Shown: positions 18,304 to 27,907 of the stretch, one piece after another
How the letters are laid out: every line of letters starts with the position of its first letter
How positions within the stretch are numbered: position 1 is the first letter of the stretch
From: Paraclostridium benzoelyticum
GTDB taxonomy: Bacteria > Bacillota > Clostridia > Peptostreptococcales > Peptostreptococcaceae
Direction of reading: 5' to 3'
Assembly: GCF_001006285.1 (NCBI RefSeq)
Contig: NZ_LBBT01000021.1
Location: 1 to 59,581, forward strand
Length of the DNA stretch: 59,581 nucleotides
Notes under the pieces: generated by a model
Seen by the model: only the letters and a program-made list of their open reading frames with translations
What the model was told of the DNA's origin: nothing
Database searches by the model: none
Program-made: the position numbers and the translations under genes

Positions 18304-19752
18304 CTAAATTTTTTTAGATTCATTCCAAATTTCATCCATCTCTGCTAATGACATATCTTCTAATTGTCTATTTAAACTTATAGCTCTATTTTCTATAAAT
18401 TCAAATCTATTTACAAATTTTTCAGTAGTCAAGTTCAATGCTTCTTCTGGATTTATATCTAAAAATCTAGCAAGATTAACTATAGAGAATAGTAAATCTC
18501 CTAGTTCTTCCTTTATGTATTTTATATTTCCTTGTTTGTGTTCGTCAAGTAATTCTTTATATTCTTCTACAATTTTTTTAAAAACATCGTCAATATCATC
18601 CCAGTCAAACCCTACCAAAGATGCCTTATATTGTACTTTTTTAGCCTTTGTTAGTGCTGGTAAACTGTTTGGAATTCTTTTCAATCCTTCTGTTATCGTA
18701 GATTCACCTTTTTCCTTCTTTTTTAACTCTTCCCAAGTTTTGTCATATGTATTCATATCCACTTCTTCATTTTTAAATACATGAGGATGTCTAAATATTA
18801 ATTTCTCACAAATGCTATTAGTAATTTCTTTTAAATCAAAGTAGCCTTCTTCTTTACCTATTTGTGAGTGAAAAACAACATGAAGTAAAATATCACCTAG
18901 TTCTTCTATCATTTCATCAATATCATCATTATCTATAGCTTGTCCAAGTTCATATGCTTCTTCAATTATATGAGCTTTTAGAGATTTATGCGTTTGTTTC
19001 TTATCCCAATCACATCCATTTTCTCCTCTAAGTTGCTCAACTATATTTTCTAGATCTTTTACTGTATTATACATAGTTTTATCAGATTTTGGAATATATA
19101 AACTTGTTAAATAATCAAATTCATTATCATTTCTATCAAGTTCATATAATTTAACATACTTTTTGCTTTCTAAAGCTTTAACACCTGCAGCTTTTACTAT
19201 ACATATTTCTTGTTCATCATCATAATTTTCCATTAATGCTAACTTTACATTTGATGCTATAAATCTATCATAAATTTGAGTAATTATCATGCTAGTATTT
19301 ATATCTATATAGCTATTTTCAATTTCAAATGCATCTACTAACTTAAATCCTTCTGATGGATCAACTTCTAAATAGTTAAACATAGCATCTACAAAGCTCA
19401 TAGAAGCTATTGTTTCCACTTCTACGCCTTTTCTATGTGCAATCCCAGCAATTATACCTACAGTCTTTTCTGCAACCCTAGGATGTCCAGGTACTGCATA
19501 TATAAGATCCCCATTTTGTGTTTCTTCAATTATAAAATTTGATATGTTATTATAAATATTATCAAAGTTTTCATCTTGATTATAAAAATAATCCAAAGAT
19601 GTATATTTTATTTCATTCTTTAACTTATCAATTATAGGATGTTTCTCAGTTCTAAGAAAAACTCTAGAGCTATTTTTTAAAGCTTCTAAAGCTCCTTGGC
19701 TTATTAAAGAATATTCTCCAGGCCCAAGACCTACTATAGTTATTTTTCCCAT
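18304..19752 (-). CDS. mazG: Nucleotide pyrophosphohydrolase with N-terminal tetrapyrrole-methylase-like domain (YabN/MazG)
   Basis: This 482-residue protein joins two domains. Residues 1 to about 215 are a tetrapyrrole-methylase-like domain, with GLGPGEYSLIS and the AVPGHPRVAEKT loop. From about 225 to the end is a MazG NTP pyrophosphohydrolase, with ENGCDWDKKQTHKSL and the metal-binding EEAYELGQAID and EELGDILLHVVFH segments, repeated near the C-terminus as EELGDLLFSIVNLARF. MazG hydrolyses nucleoside triphosphates, including aberrant ones; the methylase domain has no proven role. This fusion and its place beside spoVB match Bacillus YabN. Confidence 0.94.
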   Translation of the reverse strand: MGKITIVGLGPGEYSLISQGALEALKNSSRVFLRTEKHPIIDKLKNEIKYTSLDYFYNQDENFDNIYNNISNFIIEETQNGDLIYAVPGHPRVAEKTVGIIAGIAHRKGVEVETIASMSFVDAMFNYLEVDPSEGFKLVDAFEIENSYIDINTSMIITQIYDRFIASNVKLALMENYDDEQEICIVKAAGVKALESKKYVKLYELDRNDNEFDYLTSLYIPKSDKTMYNTVKDLENIVEQLRGENGCDWDKKQTHKSLKAHIIEEAYELGQAIDNDDIDEMIEELGDILLHVVFHSQIGKEEGYFDLKEITNSICEKLIFRHPHVFKNEEVDMNTYDKTWEELKKKEKGESTITEGLKRIPNSLPALTKAKKVQYKASLVGFDWDDIDDVFKKIVEEYKELLDEHKQGNIKYIKEELGDLLFSIVNLARFLDINPEEALNLTTEKFVNRFEFIENRAISLNRQLEDMSLAEMDEIWNESKKI

Positions 19753-19772
19753 ATAAAAAGTCTCCTTATCCT

Positions 19773-19818
19773 GTAAAAATAAAGGAAGTTACTTAATATA
19801 AGTATTTCCTTTATTTAC
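19773..19818 (-). terminator. Terminator after spoVB
   Basis: A long hairpin with arms based on GTAAATAAAGGAA and its complement, interrupted by small mismatches, lies right after the spoVB stop. A T-rich stretch follows on the minus strand. Confidence 0.7.
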
Positions 19819-19831
19819 ACATATATATACA

Positions 19832-21457
19832 TTATTTCATAAGTTTTAATTTTCTAAGAACTTTATATACTTTATCTCCCTTAGGCATATTTAACAATTC
19901 ATCTTTTTTTATACCGCCTAATCCAATAGTTGAAATTACATAAACTATACCTCCAATAACCATTGATATTAAAGTCGATAAAGTATTTCCTAACGTTCCT
20001 ATCATAATACCATAACTTAATTTTACTGTTACAAACATAATAAGTACAATTATTAATGGCTTTATGAAAAATGTTTTAACTGATAATCTCATTCTCATTG
20101 CTTTTTTTATGTAGTTTAATTCAAGCATAGCAGCTACAAAATAAGCCGTTACAGTCCCTAAAGCTGATCCTATAACATTTATTTCTGGTATTGCTGTTAA
20201 TGTGTAACTAATCACTATTTTAAAAGCCATACCTATAACCAAACAAAAAACTGGAACCATAGGTTTTCCCATACCTTGAAGTATACCATTTAAGCTCTGT
20301 ATAAGCCCTAAAAATACTACACAAGGTGTTAAAACTAATAATATAGTCCCAACTGAATCTGGTTGCGCTGGAAATAAAAGTTTCATTATAGGATGTGCTA
20401 AAGATGCCATCCCAAAAGCCGCTGGTAAAACAATCATTAATGTTACTTTTATAGCAGTTTTAGTTTCTTTTATAGCTTTAGCTCTATTTCCAACAGCATA
20501 AGCTTGTGATATGGCAGGAACTAAGCTCATACTCATAGCAACAGTTATAACTGCTGGTAAGTTGATTATAGCCATAGCCATTCCCGTTAATTGACCAAAC
20601 ATTACATTTGCCTCAGTTTGGGTAAAACCAGCCTCTACTAACCTTCTTATAACAATTACAGTATCTACCATATTTACTAGTGGCATAACAGCTGCTCCTA
20701 TAGTTATAGGTATAGCTACTACTAATAATTTTTTTAGTATCCTAGATACACTTTCTTCTCTAAATTTTTTACTTGATTTTATTTCTCTTTTTATAGTTTT
20801 TAATTTAAATAAATAAGCTATTATCAGATATATAATAGATGCTATAGCCCCTATAGTAGCACCAATTATAGCCCCTGCTGCACCTTGTTGTGATCCAGGG
20901 TTTGGCCCAAGACTAGTCATAAAAAGATACGCAAGAGTTATTCCTAATATAACTCTAAAAAGTTGTTCAATTATTTGAGAAATCGCTATATGAGTCATTT
21001 CTCTTCTTCCTTGAAAATATCCTCTATAAGATGACATCGCCGGAACAAATAAAAGAGCTGGTGAAATAGCAACCATTGCATATTTAGCTCCCGGATTTTT
21101 CATTATGTAATTTACAATAAAATCTGATCCAAAGAAAAATATACAAAATGATACGAACCCTGTTATTGTCAGTACACGATGAGATACTTTAAATACCTTA
21201 TGTGCTCCTTTATAGTTACCTATAGCTATTTTTTCTGAAACCAATTTAGCTAGTGCAGTTGGAAACCCTGCAGTTGCCAAAATTAAAAAAAAGGTATATA
21301 CAGGGTATGCAGCTTGATAATACCCCATACCTTCTGCCCCAATTAAATTCCCAACAGGTATTCTAAAAAATCCACCTATTATTTTAACTATGATTCCTGC
21401 TAATCCTAGTATTAATGCCCCTTTCAAGAATGAATCTTTTCCCTTATTGTTACTCAT
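19832..21457 (-). CDS. spoVB: SpoVB/YabM-type lipid II flippase-like MOP-family membrane protein
   Basis: The protein belongs to the polysaccharide transporter branch of the MOP flippase superfamily (MurJ/SpoVB/Wzx). With 541 residues and about fourteen hydrophobic helices, it has the family start KGALILGLAGIIVKIIGGFFRIP and the GAEGMGYYQAAYPVY motif. In Bacillus the paralogues SpoVB and YabM are linked to moving cell-wall or cortex precursors across the membrane; the position beside yabN and spoVT fits YabM. ATG 21457 has GGAGGGG at good spacing; the open frame extends to 21487 without a ribosome site. Confidence 0.9.
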   Translation of the reverse strand: MSNNKGKDSFLKGALILGLAGIIVKIIGGFFRIPVGNLIGAEGMGYYQAAYPVYTFFLILATAGFPTALAKLVSEKIAIGNYKGAHKVFKVSHRVLTITGFVSFCIFFFGSDFIVNYIMKNPGAKYAMVAISPALLFVPAMSSYRGYFQGRREMTHIAISQIIEQLFRVILGITLAYLFMTSLGPNPGSQQGAAGAIIGATIGAIASIIYLIIAYLFKLKTIKREIKSSKKFREESVSRILKKLLVVAIPITIGAAVMPLVNMVDTVIVIRRLVEAGFTQTEANVMFGQLTGMAMAIINLPAVITVAMSMSLVPAISQAYAVGNRAKAIKETKTAIKVTLMIVLPAAFGMASLAHPIMKLLFPAQPDSVGTILLVLTPCVVFLGLIQSLNGILQGMGKPMVPVFCLVIGMAFKIVISYTLTAIPEINVIGSALGTVTAYFVAAMLELNYIKKAMRMRLSVKTFFIKPLIIVLIMFVTVKLSYGIMIGTLGNTLSTLISMVIGGIVYVISTIGLGGIKKDELLNMPKGDKVYKVLRKLKLMK

Positions 21458-21540
21458 AATTCCCCTCCATATTATGTTGTATAACAAACTCTAATATAAC
21501 ATATATGCTATTGTAGATTCAATAATTACCTTGTAAACTT

Positions 21541-21569
21541 TAAAAGACCCTATATCAAAGGGTCTTTTA
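21541..21569 (-). terminator. Terminator after spoVT
   Basis: The hairpin TAAAAGACCC / GGGTCTTTTA lies 7 bases after the spoVT stop, with TTTTAAAGTTT following on the minus strand. Confidence 0.8.
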
Positions 21570-21576
21570 AAAAATA

Positions 21577-22116
21577 CTATTGAACTTGTTTGCCTAGGAA
21601 ATTAGCTGCCACTTTAAGTAATTTCTCATCACTATCATTTAGACCTGCTTCATCTTTAGAAACTAAGCATATAGATCCTATACAATCTCCAGATGAACTA
21701 ACTATAGGCATTATTATTTGCATTTTATAGTCCATTGAATCATCTTTGTATAGTGCAACTAATTTATTATCTTTTACGTGAGTAGAAATTCTATTTTCTA
21801 TAAGATCTTCTAATTCCCTACTTATACTTTTTTCTTTATAATCTTTTTTAGGTAATTTAGATACAGCTATTATTGAATCTAAATCTGTTACCACAACTCC
21901 ATGACCTAAGGTTTCTCCCAAAGTTTCTGCATATTCTTGAGAAAATTCATTAAGCTCTCCAATTGGAGAGTATTTTTTTAATATTACTTCTCCATCTTTA
22001 GCTGTAAATATTTCTAAAGGATCTCCTTCTCTAATTCTTAGAGTTTTTCTTATTTCCTTTGGTATAACAACTCTTCCAAGGTCATCTATTCTTCTAACTA
22101 TTCCTGTAGCTCTCAT
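21577..22116 (-). CDS. spoVT: Stage V sporulation transcription regulator SpoVT
   Basis: SpoVT is an AbrB-family DNA-binding protein that modulates forespore sigma G gene expression. The 179 residues hold an N-terminal swapped-hairpin AbrB domain (MRATGIVRRIDDLGRVVIPK, about residues 1-50) and a C-terminal GAF-like domain (about 55-179). This two-domain form separates it from AbrB itself, which lacks the GAF part. GGAGG lies about 13 bases before the ATG, a slightly long spacing. It sits between prsA and spoVB. Confidence 0.95.
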   Translation of the reverse strand: MRATGIVRRIDDLGRVVIPKEIRKTLRIREGDPLEIFTAKDGEVILKKYSPIGELNEFSQEYAETLGETLGHGVVVTDLDSIIAVSKLPKKDYKEKSISRELEDLIENRISTHVKDNKLVALYKDDSMDYKMQIIMPIVSSSGDCIGSICLVSKDEAGLNDSDEKLLKVAANFLGKQVQ

Positions 22117-22186
22117 ATCAGATTAATACCTCCATTAGTAACTTTGAACTTATTTTTACCAACGTTAAGAAAAATATACAAAAAAA

Positions 22187-22215
22187 ACCTATACCATTAT
22201 AATAATGGTATAGGT
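22187..22215 (-). terminator. Terminator after prsA
   Basis: A perfect hairpin of 13 or more base pairs (AACCTATACCATT and complement) with T tracts on both sides lies 6 bases after the prsA stop. Confidence 0.9.
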
Positions 22216-22220
22216 TTTTT

Positions 22221-23216
22221 TTATATGTTAATTTTTAGAGCTTCTTTTTCATTTGTTTCAACGTCTGCCTTATCTGTTAACTGTTTAACTTTTTCAGTAT
22301 ATTTTTGATATAGTAAGTTTTGTTTTATATTGTCTTTAACTTCATCAAATGTGTATTCTTTATATTTTTTATCAGTTACTTTTATTATATGATATCCATA
22401 TTGAGTTTTTACTACATTAGAAATGTCTCCTTTGTCCATTGCAAATGCAGCTTTTTCAAATTCTGGAACCATTTGGCCTTTTGAGAAGAATCCTAAATCT
22501 CCACCTTTAGCTGCAGAACCTTTATCATCTGAATTTTCTTTAGCAAGCTTAGCAAAATCTCCTCCTGACTTAACTTTTTCATAAAGATCGTCAGCTTTTT
22601 TCTTAGCTTCTTTTTGTTTTTCTTCAGAAAGAGGTTTATTAGTTTTTTGATCAACTGTTGATATTAATATATGAGATGCTCTAACCTCATCATCTACATA
22701 GTTATTTTTATTTTCGTCATAATACTTTTTCATTTCAGCTTCATTTATTTTTGTATTTTTATCAAAGTTATTTTTAAAGTTTTGTATAGTTATATCTTTT
22801 TCTAATTGAGATTTTAAAAACTCATCATCGATACCATTATCTTTTAAAAATTTCTCATAATCTTTATCTTGCTTTACACTTTCTTTTAATTGTTTAAATT
22901 GTTTATCAACCTCTGATTGTTTAGCTTCTAACTTATCCTTTTTTGCTTGTTGATATATAACTTGTTCTTGTACCATTTGTTGTAAAATAGCCTTTTTCAT
23001 TTCATCCTTATATTTTACACCTTCTTTAATTTCTTGATCCCATAAATCCTTACCATACATTTTAGAAATAGATTCTTTATAAGTCTCAACTGTCTTTTTA
23101 TAATCAGATGCAGTTATTTCAACTCCATTTACTACCGCTACAGGCTTTTCATTGCCACACGCAGTCATAGCTACCCCTAAAAGAACTACCATTATTAATG
23201 ATATTATTTTTTTCAA
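22221..23216 (-). CDS. prsA: PrsA-like peptidyl-prolyl isomerase lipoprotein
   Basis: PrsA helps exported proteins fold on the outer face of the membrane. The protein has a lipoprotein signal (MKKIISLIMVVLLGVAMTAC, lipobox cysteine near residue 20), a SurA-like N-terminal helical region, and a parvulin rotamase domain starting near EVRASHILIS with GGDLGFFSKGQMVPEF and TQYGYHIIKV. I choose the TTG at 23216 as start: GAGAGG lies 9 bases upstream, while the ATG at 23225 abuts the ribosome site with no spacing. Length is then 331. It follows mfd by 14 bases, so the two are probably co-transcribed. A different rotamase lipoprotein role cannot be excluded. Confidence 0.9.
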   Translation of the reverse strand: MKKIISLIMVVLLGVAMTACGNEKPVAVVNGVEITASDYKKTVETYKESISKMYGKDLWDQEIKEGVKYKDEMKKAILQQMVQEQVIYQQAKKDKLEAKQSEVDKQFKQLKESVKQDKDYEKFLKDNGIDDEFLKSQLEKDITIQNFKNNFDKNTKINEAEMKKYYDENKNNYVDDEVRASHILISTVDQKTNKPLSEEKQKEAKKKADDLYEKVKSGGDFAKLAKENSDDKGSAAKGGDLGFFSKGQMVPEFEKAAFAMDKGDISNVVKTQYGYHIIKVTDKKYKEYTFDEVKDNIKQNLLYQKYTEKVKQLTDKADVETNEKEALKINI

Positions 23217-23230
23217 TTTCAACATCCTCT

Positions 23231-26200
23231 CTAATTTTTATTTTTTGAATTACACATTTGTTCAAGTATGTTTTCTAATTCTAAAATTATCTTATATCCA
23301 TTTTTTTCCTTAGTTTTGTATCTTGTTTGTGGTAAAAGAATAATTTCATCTTTTGCCATTCTAACTTTTTCTATACCTAACTTTTTGCATAATGTTTTCA
23401 TGTAAGCAATAGACATAAGTGCATTTACAGACTTAGGAATATCAGAGAATCTATCCTCTAATTCATCTTTTATATCATTTAAATCTTCTTCATTTTCTAT
23501 AGAAGCAATTTTTTTGTACATTTCAATTTTTATAATTTCATCTTCTATATAGCTATCAGGTATGTATGCATTTACCGGTAAATCTATTTCTACATCTATT
23601 TCTTCCTCTAATATTTCTCCTTTTACCTTTCTTATTGCATCATTTAACATTTTAACATATAAATCATATCCAATAACAGCCATATGTCCATGTTGTTGTG
23701 GTCCTAGTATATTTCCTGCACCTCTAATTTCTAAGTCTCTCATAGCGATTTTAAAGCCTGATCCAAACTCAGTAAACTCTTTTATAGCTTTTAATCTTTT
23801 TTCTGCAACTTCACTTAAAACTTTATCCTTTTCATACATAAAGTAAGCATAACCTTGCCTATTACTTCTTCCAACCCTACCCCTTAACTGATACAGTTGG
23901 GCTAATCCCATTTTGTCAGCATCATAAACTATCATGGTGTTAGCGTTAGATATATCCATACCTGTTTCTATTATAGTTGTACAGACAAGAACATTGTATT
24001 CTTTGTTTAAAAATCCTAGTATAATATTTTCTAACTCTTTACCAGTCATCCTTCCATGAGCAACAGCTATTTTAGCATCTGGAACTAATCTTTGAATCAT
24101 GCTAGCCATCTCATCTATTCTTTCAACTCTATTATATACAAAAAATACTTGACCATCTCTAGCGATTTCTCTTTCTATCTCATCTTGTATTATACTCTCT
24201 TTACCTTCTACAACATATGTTATAACTGGATATCTCTCTTGAGGTGGTTCTTCTATAACACTCATATCTCTTATTCCACTTAGAGACATGTGTAAAGTTC
24301 TAGGTATAGGTGTTGCTGATAATGTTAAAACATCTACTGTTGATTTTATCTTTTTTAAAGATTCCTTATGTTTTACCCCAAATCTTTGTTCTTCATCAAT
24401 TACCACTAATCCTAAATTAGGAAGATCTATATCTTTAGATATTATTCTGTGAGTTCCTATAATTACGTCTACCAATCCTTTTCTAGCATCCTCAATTATT
24501 TGTTTTTGCTCTTTTGGAGTCTTAAATCTACTTAATACCTCAACTCTTATAGGATAATTTTCAAATCTAGCTCTAAAAGTATTGTAATGCTGCTGAGCAA
24601 GTATTGTAGTAGGAACTAATACTGCAACTTGTTTTTGGTCCATACAAGCCTTAAAAATAGCTCTTATAGCTACTTCTGTCTTTCCGTAACCAACATCACC
24701 GCATATAAGTCTATCCATTACCTTGTTAGACTCCATATCCTTTTTAGTTTCTTCTATAGCTTTTATTTGGTCATCTGTTTCTTGATACGGGAATAAAGTT
24801 TCAAATTCACCTTGCCATAAAGTATCTTTGCTAAACTTGTATCCTTTTATTTTTTCTCTTCTTGCATATAGTTCTACTAAATCTTTGGTCATGTCTTCTA
24901 TTTCTTTTTTTACTTTAGCTTTAGCCTTTGACCATTCATTGCTACCAAGTTTATTTAATTTAATTTTTTCTGTATCTGAACCTATAAACTTCTGTATCTT
25001 ATCCATTTGGTCTATAGGTACATATAAATTATCTCCACCTTGATATACAACTCTCATATAATCTTTTTTTACACCATTCACACTTAGTTGATCTATACCT
25101 ACATATCTACCAACCCCGCTGTTTTCATGTACAACATAGTCTCCTACATTTAAATCTAAGAAACTTTCTATCTTTTGACCTTTATTAGATTTTTTAGTTT
25201 TCACTGTTTTAGCTCTTTTGTTTGAGCCTATCATTTCTTTATCGGTTATAACATCAAATTTTATAGACTTATATTGGAAACCTGACGTTATATTACCTAC
25301 AACTATAACAATTTGTGATGATTGAATATCTATATCTCTTTTTCTAGATAAAATACTTTCTGTTCCTAAATTTAATAGTTCCTTGTTTAATTTTTTAGCT
25401 CTATCATATGTGTTAGTTGCTAAAAGAATTTTATGTCCATTATATTTTAGTCTATTTAATTCTTCTGCTAGAATGTCTATCTTTCCATTAAAAGTAGGTA
25501 TTTCTCTACTTTCAAAATTAACTATACTTCCTATGTTGAATTCCTTAACAGATTTAGTTAATAGCATATTTAATATCAATTTTTTCTCTTCTACTAAATA
25601 TTCTAAATCTGAATAATGATAAAGAAGTTTGCCTTGTTCTTTTAAAGCTAATCCTCTTTCTAGATTTAACTTATAATTTTCTTTAAACTCTGATGTGTAA
25701 TTTTCACATCTTTCTTTCAAACGAGATAAGTCATTTATAAATACTATTGCATCTTCTTTTAAGTAAGTAAAAATGCTTTTGTTTTCTTCCTCATACATAT
25801 AATCTATATAATTTTCTACACCTTCAAAATACGTTTTGCTAGATATATTATCTAAACTTTTATATACATCGTCATCCGTAAATTTATGAGTATCTTTTTT
25901 TATTTTCTCAATAGTAGTATTTACATCATCAGGATATATAAATTCTCTTGATGGTGTTATTGTACATTTCTTTATTTTCTTTACAGATTTTTGAGTAAAA
26001 ACATCGAAAGTTCTTACAGATTCAATTTCATCGTCAAATAATTCGATACGTATAGGCATATCATATTCTAAAGAGAATATATCTATTATCCCACCTCTAA
26101 TACTAAATTGACCAAAACCTTCTATTTTAGATACTCTTTCATATCCTAAAGAAACTAACTTTTTTGATAGTTCATCTAAATCTATTACATCACCGATTTT

Positions 26201-26626
26201 ATATGTAAAAATATTTTTCTTTAAAATTTCTTTAGGTATATACTTTCTAAGTATAGCTTCTGCAGATGTGACTATAATTGTATTTTCTCTGCTTATCATC
26301 TTTAAAAGTACTTTTAATTTTTTTGCTTCTTCATTTCTATCCTTTGCATCTAAATGATAAAAATAGATATCTTGTGAACTTAAATAATCCACTTTATCCT
26401 TCATATAAAAACATAAATCTTCATATACTTTTTTAGCTTCTAAATCAGTATTTGCAACATATAAAATTTGCTTCTTTAAATCACTAAATATAGAGTAAGC
26501 TATATTGGATTTCTGAGCTTGTAATAATCCATTTACAAGCAATGCACTTTTATTATTTTCAATATTATTTATTATGTCTTTATATTCTTTAGAATTTTGC
26601 AAAGGAGATATAAAAATATCAGACAT
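23231..26626 (-). CDS. mfd: Transcription-repair coupling factor Mfd
   Basis: Mfd removes RNA polymerase stalled at DNA damage and recruits UvrA. The 1131-residue protein has the UvrB-like N-terminal module (to about 340), the polymerase-interacting domain (about 480-560), the translocase with Walker A GDVGYGKT (643-650) and DEEQ box, the QLRGRVGRSNRQGYAYF helicase motif, and the C-terminal TRCF domain. ATG 26626 is 8 bases from AGGGGG; an in-frame TTG at 26632 is too close to it. It lies between pth and prsA as part of the conserved pth-mfd pair. Confidence 0.97.
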   Translation of the reverse strand: MSDIFISPLQNSKEYKDIINNIENNKSALLVNGLLQAQKSNIAYSIFSDLKKQILYVANTDLEAKKVYEDLCFYMKDKVDYLSSQDIYFYHLDAKDRNEEAKKLKVLLKMISRENTIIVTSAEAILRKYIPKEILKKNIFTYKIGDVIDLDELSKKLVSLGYERVSKIEGFGQFSIRGGIIDIFSLEYDMPIRIELFDDEIESVRTFDVFTQKSVKKIKKCTITPSREFIYPDDVNTTIEKIKKDTHKFTDDDVYKSLDNISSKTYFEGVENYIDYMYEEENKSIFTYLKEDAIVFINDLSRLKERCENYTSEFKENYKLNLERGLALKEQGKLLYHYSDLEYLVEEKKLILNMLLTKSVKEFNIGSIVNFESREIPTFNGKIDILAEELNRLKYNGHKILLATNTYDRAKKLNKELLNLGTESILSRKRDIDIQSSQIVIVVGNITSGFQYKSIKFDVITDKEMIGSNKRAKTVKTKKSNKGQKIESFLDLNVGDYVVHENSGVGRYVGIDQLSVNGVKKDYMRVVYQGGDNLYVPIDQMDKIQKFIGSDTEKIKLNKLGSNEWSKAKAKVKKEIEDMTKDLVELYARREKIKGYKFSKDTLWQGEFETLFPYQETDDQIKAIEETKKDMESNKVMDRLICGDVGYGKTEVAIRAIFKACMDQKQVAVLVPTTILAQQHYNTFRARFENYPIRVEVLSRFKTPKEQKQIIEDARKGLVDVIIGTHRIISKDIDLPNLGLVVIDEEQRFGVKHKESLKKIKSTVDVLTLSATPIPRTLHMSLSGIRDMSVIEEPPQERYPVITYVVEGKESIIQDEIEREIARDGQVFFVYNRVERIDEMASMIQRLVPDAKIAVAHGRMTGKELENIILGFLNKEYNVLVCTTIIETGMDISNANTMIVYDADKMGLAQLYQLRGRVGRSNRQGYAYFMYEKDKVLSEVAEKRLKAIKEFTEFGSGFKIAMRDLEIRGAGNILGPQQHGHMAVIGYDLYVKMLNDAIRKVKGEILEEEIDVEIDLPVNAYIPDSYIEDEIIKIEMYKKIASIENEEDLNDIKDELEDRFSDIPKSVNALMSIAYMKTLCKKLGIEKVRMAKDEIILLPQTRYKTKEKNGYKIILELENILEQMCNSKNKN

Positions 26627-26646
26627 ATTCAAATCCCCCTTATAAC

Positions 26647-27207
26647 CTAACCATTATATTTATTCATTGCTAAATCTATATTTTCTCTAATCATACAATC
26701 TACGGATTTAGCTGCTTTCTCTAAGCCATCTTGAATATCTTCTGACTCTTCTTTTCTAAATCTAGATAACACAAAATCTGCTAAGTCCTGTCCTTGTCTT
26801 GGCTTTGATACTCCAACTCTAATTCTTGGAAATTCATTACTACCTAAGCATTTTAATATAGATCTCATTCCATTATGAGTTCCGCCACTACCTTTTTTTC
26901 TTATTCTTATTTTCCCAACATCTAAGTCTATATCATCGTATATAACAACTATATTTTTTAAATCTACTTTATAGTAATTATATATATCAATTAAAGTTTC
27001 TCCACTTAAATTCATGTAAGTTTGTGGTTTTACCAATAAAACTTTTTCAGCTCCTACTCTACCTTCACCTATAAAGGCCTTATGTTTTATTTTCGTTACG
27101 CTTATGCCATATTCCTTTGCCAAAATATCTATAACATTAAATCCAACGTTATGTCTTGTATTTTCATATTGTTTTCCTGGGTTTCCTAATCCTACTATTA
27201 CATACAT
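26647..27207 (-). CDS. pth: Peptidyl-tRNA hydrolase
   Basis: Pth releases peptides from prematurely dropped peptidyl-tRNA so the tRNA can be reused. The protein has [18 protein letters not shown] with the catalytic His, the PQTYMNLSG segment and [23 protein letters not shown] in parts. I choose ATG 27207, seven bases from GGAGG; an ATG six bases upstream is only two bases from it. Length 186 is typical. It lies 20 bases before mfd, a conserved pairing. Confidence 0.97.
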   Translation of the reverse strand: MYVIVGLGNPGKQYENTRHNVGFNVIDILAKEYGISVTKIKHKAFIGEGRVGAEKVLLVKPQTYMNLSGETLIDIYNYYKVDLKNIVVIYDDIDLDVGKIRIRKKGSGGTHNGMRSILKCLGSNEFPRIRVGVSKPRQGQDLADFVLSRFRKEESEDIQDGLEKAAKSVDCMIRENIDLAMNKYNG

Positions 27208-27257
27208 TTTCATTCCTCCTTATATCTTGTTTCAATTTAAACCTTACTTTAAAATTT

Positions 27258-27863
27258 TCATATCAGTAACATGCTGTTTTGTTCTAAAAATATCACAGCC
27301 AATGTACCTAAAGAAATCCATGGTGCAAGAGGAACATACGATCCTACACGCTTCTTTTTCGTAATCAACATATACATACCATATATACCCCCAATTACAA
27401 AAGATATAGGTATTATATATATGCACTTTTCTATTCCTATACAAAAACAGCACAAAGCATAGACTCCTATATCTCCTGAGCCTACACCTTTCGTTATTTT
27501 TACCACTATATACGGAATCATAAATCCAAATATCAATCCCATCAAATGATCTATTATTATTCCTCTTGTTATCAATATAATAAATCCTTGAACTATTATA
27601 CCACTAATCGTAGTTATATCGTATATATACATTGTATAATAGTCCACTATAGATATCACTATTAAAAAATCTATTAGTATTGAGTACATTATAAATTCTT
27701 TACTTAATCCTAGTTTCACGTATAACATATAGATAATTATAGGTATTATAACATATAAAAAGATTTTAATTTTATTATCTTTTAAGTCAATTTTAAAGAC
27801 CTCATCTAAAAAAAATATTATTATTTGTACCATTAATAAACTCATTAATATTATTTTCATCAT
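27258..27863 (-). CDS. Prepilin peptidase (A24 family, PilD-like)
   Basis: This 201-residue membrane protein has about six hydrophobic helices and the two aspartate sites of type IV prepilin peptidases: VISIVDYYTMYI near residues 69-80 and KGVGSGDIGVYAL near 124-136, then the PLAPWISLG segment. The first site has a variant context. The N-terminal cytoplasmic methylase domain with zinc cysteines found in long PilD is missing, so this is the short form. There is no clear ribosome site before the ATG, unusual here. It follows pilT by 44 bases, so it may be translated after pilT. Its substrates would be prepilins encoded elsewhere. Confidence 0.88.
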   Translation of the reverse strand: MMKIILMSLLMVQIIIFFLDEVFKIDLKDNKIKIFLYVIIPIIIYMLYVKLGLSKEFIMYSILIDFLIVISIVDYYTMYIYDITTISGIIVQGFIILITRGIIIDHLMGLIFGFMIPYIVVKITKGVGSGDIGVYALCCFCIGIEKCIYIIPISFVIGGIYGMYMLITKKKRVGSYVPLAPWISLGTLAVIFLEQNSMLLI

Positions 27864-27907
27864 AATTTAAGTACTAATAGCAGGATATTTTAATTATTAA
27901 CATCTTG

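Noticed and set aside
27244..27453. Small overlapping frame within the prepilin peptidase gene
   Set aside because: It is in another frame on the same strand, and the prepilin peptidase motifs show which frame is real.
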